Position numbers and translations under genes: made by a program
Shown: in pieces, positions 63,525 to 64,000 of the stretch
Position numbering within the stretch: position 1 is the stretch's first letter
Layout: every line of letters starts with the position of its first letter
The notes under the pieces: model-generated
What the model saw: only the letters and a program-made list of their open reading frames with translations
Database searches by the model: none
Told to the model about the DNA's origin: nothing
DNA from: Chitinophagaceae bacterium
Lineage (GTDB): Bacteria; Bacteroidota; Bacteroidia; Chitinophagales; Chitinophagaceae
Direction of reading: 5' to 3'
NCBI GenBank assembly: GCA_026415715.1
Contig: JAOAGO010000007.1
Location: 19,762-83,761, forward strand
Length of the DNA: 64,000 nt

Positions 63525-64000
63525 ATGGCTCCCATCAAAAAATTCTTCCAAAAGGCGTTTTTGCTGATAATTCTTTCTCACGGTTCATTTTCGCTCTTTG
63601 GCCAGATTACCATTTCCGGTAAGGTAACTGATAAAGAAGGCAAAGGCATTCCAAATATTTCAGTTGTTGTCAGAAACACTCAATTCGGGTCTTCAACAGG
63701 TAATGATGGTCAGTATAGTTTTTCCGTGAATCTCAGGCCCGGTAATTATGTATTGGATTTCACCGGAATAGGATTTAAAATGTATTCCGCTGATCTGGTC
63801 ATTTCCTCTCAAAACGCCTATGCGGTAAATGCTTCTTTATCGGAAGATGCCATTGGTATGGATGAAGTGGTGGTTACCGGAACACTGGGCCGCACGGCTA
63901 AAAGACAACTTGGGAATTCAATTTCAACTATTAATGCAAAACAACTGCAAAATACAGGGGCGCAAATCCTTAGTGCCATGCTCAGCGGAAGAGTGATGGG
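63525..64000 (+). CDS. SusC/RagA-like TonB-dependent receptor (partial, 5' end)
   Basis: The frame is open to the end of the window (158 residues visible). A signal peptide ends near FSLFGQ (about residue 28). It is followed by a carboxypeptidase-regulatory-like beta domain (ITISGKVTDKEGKGIPNISVVVRNT and GNYVLDFTGIGFKMY), then the TonB-box-like segment DEVVVTGTLGRTAKRQLGNS and the start of the plug domain (LLSAMLSGRVMG-type end). These are the marks of the SusC/RagA outer-membrane receptor class. A SusD partner would be expected downstream, outside the window. The substrate is unknown. Confidence 0.92.
   Translation, partial: MAPIKKFFQKAFLLIILSHGSFSLFGQITISGKVTDKEGKGIPNISVVVRNTQFGSSTGNDGQYSFSVNLRPGNYVLDFTGIGFKMYSADLVISSQNAYAVNASLSEDAIGMDEVVVTGTLGRTAKRQLGNSISTINAKQLQNTGAQILSAMLSGRVM

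Noticed and set aside
1..64000. CRISPR array or rRNA operon
   Set aside because: No regularly spaced repeats or conserved rRNA stretches were seen on either strand.

Overview
The window is a chromosomal segment from a member of the Bacteroidota, most likely near Chitinophagales/Sphingobacteriales. The evidence is a fused MurF-alanine racemase, GldF/GldG homologues, an ExbB-ExbD-ExbD-TonB block followed by a SusC/RagA-type receptor, a short NuoG, an FtsZ with a long linker and an IPAYIRRN-type tail peptide, a CcmB/CcmC/CcmD set, and several TAnnTTTG (-7) promoter boxes. Only one RNA gene was recognised, a tRNA-Gln. No rRNA, CRISPR array, insertion sequence or integrase was seen. The genes are densely packed and almost all appear intact.

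Layout. 1-4 kb: end of ftsQ, then ftsA and ftsZ (cell division), closed by a hairpin terminator. 4-7 kb (minus): a double-ATPase peptide-type ABC protein coupled to a small exported protein, and an AMP nucleosidase. 7-14.4 kb: a stand-alone HsdR-N nuclease-fold protein, glutamate dehydrogenase with the heme-exporter genes ccmB/C/D, a lipoprotein, thymidine kinase, a conserved protein of unknown function and Kdo transferase WaaA. 14.4-20.7 kb: a six-gene nucleotide-sugar cassette (aminotransferase, two UDP-sugar dehydrogenases, UDP-xylose synthase, RfbC, RfbD) with no glycosyltransferase. 20.8-26 kb: tRNA-Gln with a good promoter, cyanophycin synthetase, and an IscS-IscU-IscA iron-sulfur cluster set. 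26-34 kb: alpha/beta hydrolase, gldF-gldG, a TerC-type membrane protein, murF-alr and lspA. 34-40.4 kb: fumarase, a crotonase, a small membrane protein, a PstS-like lipoprotein and a TPR protein, closed by a terminator. 40.5-57.3 kb: a complete 14-subunit complex I operon, nuoA to nuoN. 57.3-64 kb: an orphan MacB/FtsX-type permease, exbB-exbD-exbD-tonB, mnmE, and the start of a SusC/RagA-like receptor.

The most unusual region is the nuo operon. Its subunit genes are in the standard order but five foreign genes lie between them: a 73-residue membrane protein (nuoC/nuoD), a secreted DUF4440-like protein (nuoE/nuoF), a two-gene module (nuoF/nuoG), and an exported protein of unknown function (nuoJ/nuoK). 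The two-gene module encodes a compact ABC/OLD-type AAA ATPase and a 191-residue protein whose acidic-residue pattern (E11, D63-x-D65) and NPPLEQWIL motif recall TOPRIM/RloB-type effectors. It is AT-richer than the nuo genes around it. It is the best candidate in the window for a little-described system, possibly a compact RloA/RloB- or PARIS-like defence pair that takes its transcription from a housekeeping operon. That assignment rests on motifs read by eye and needs profile searches.
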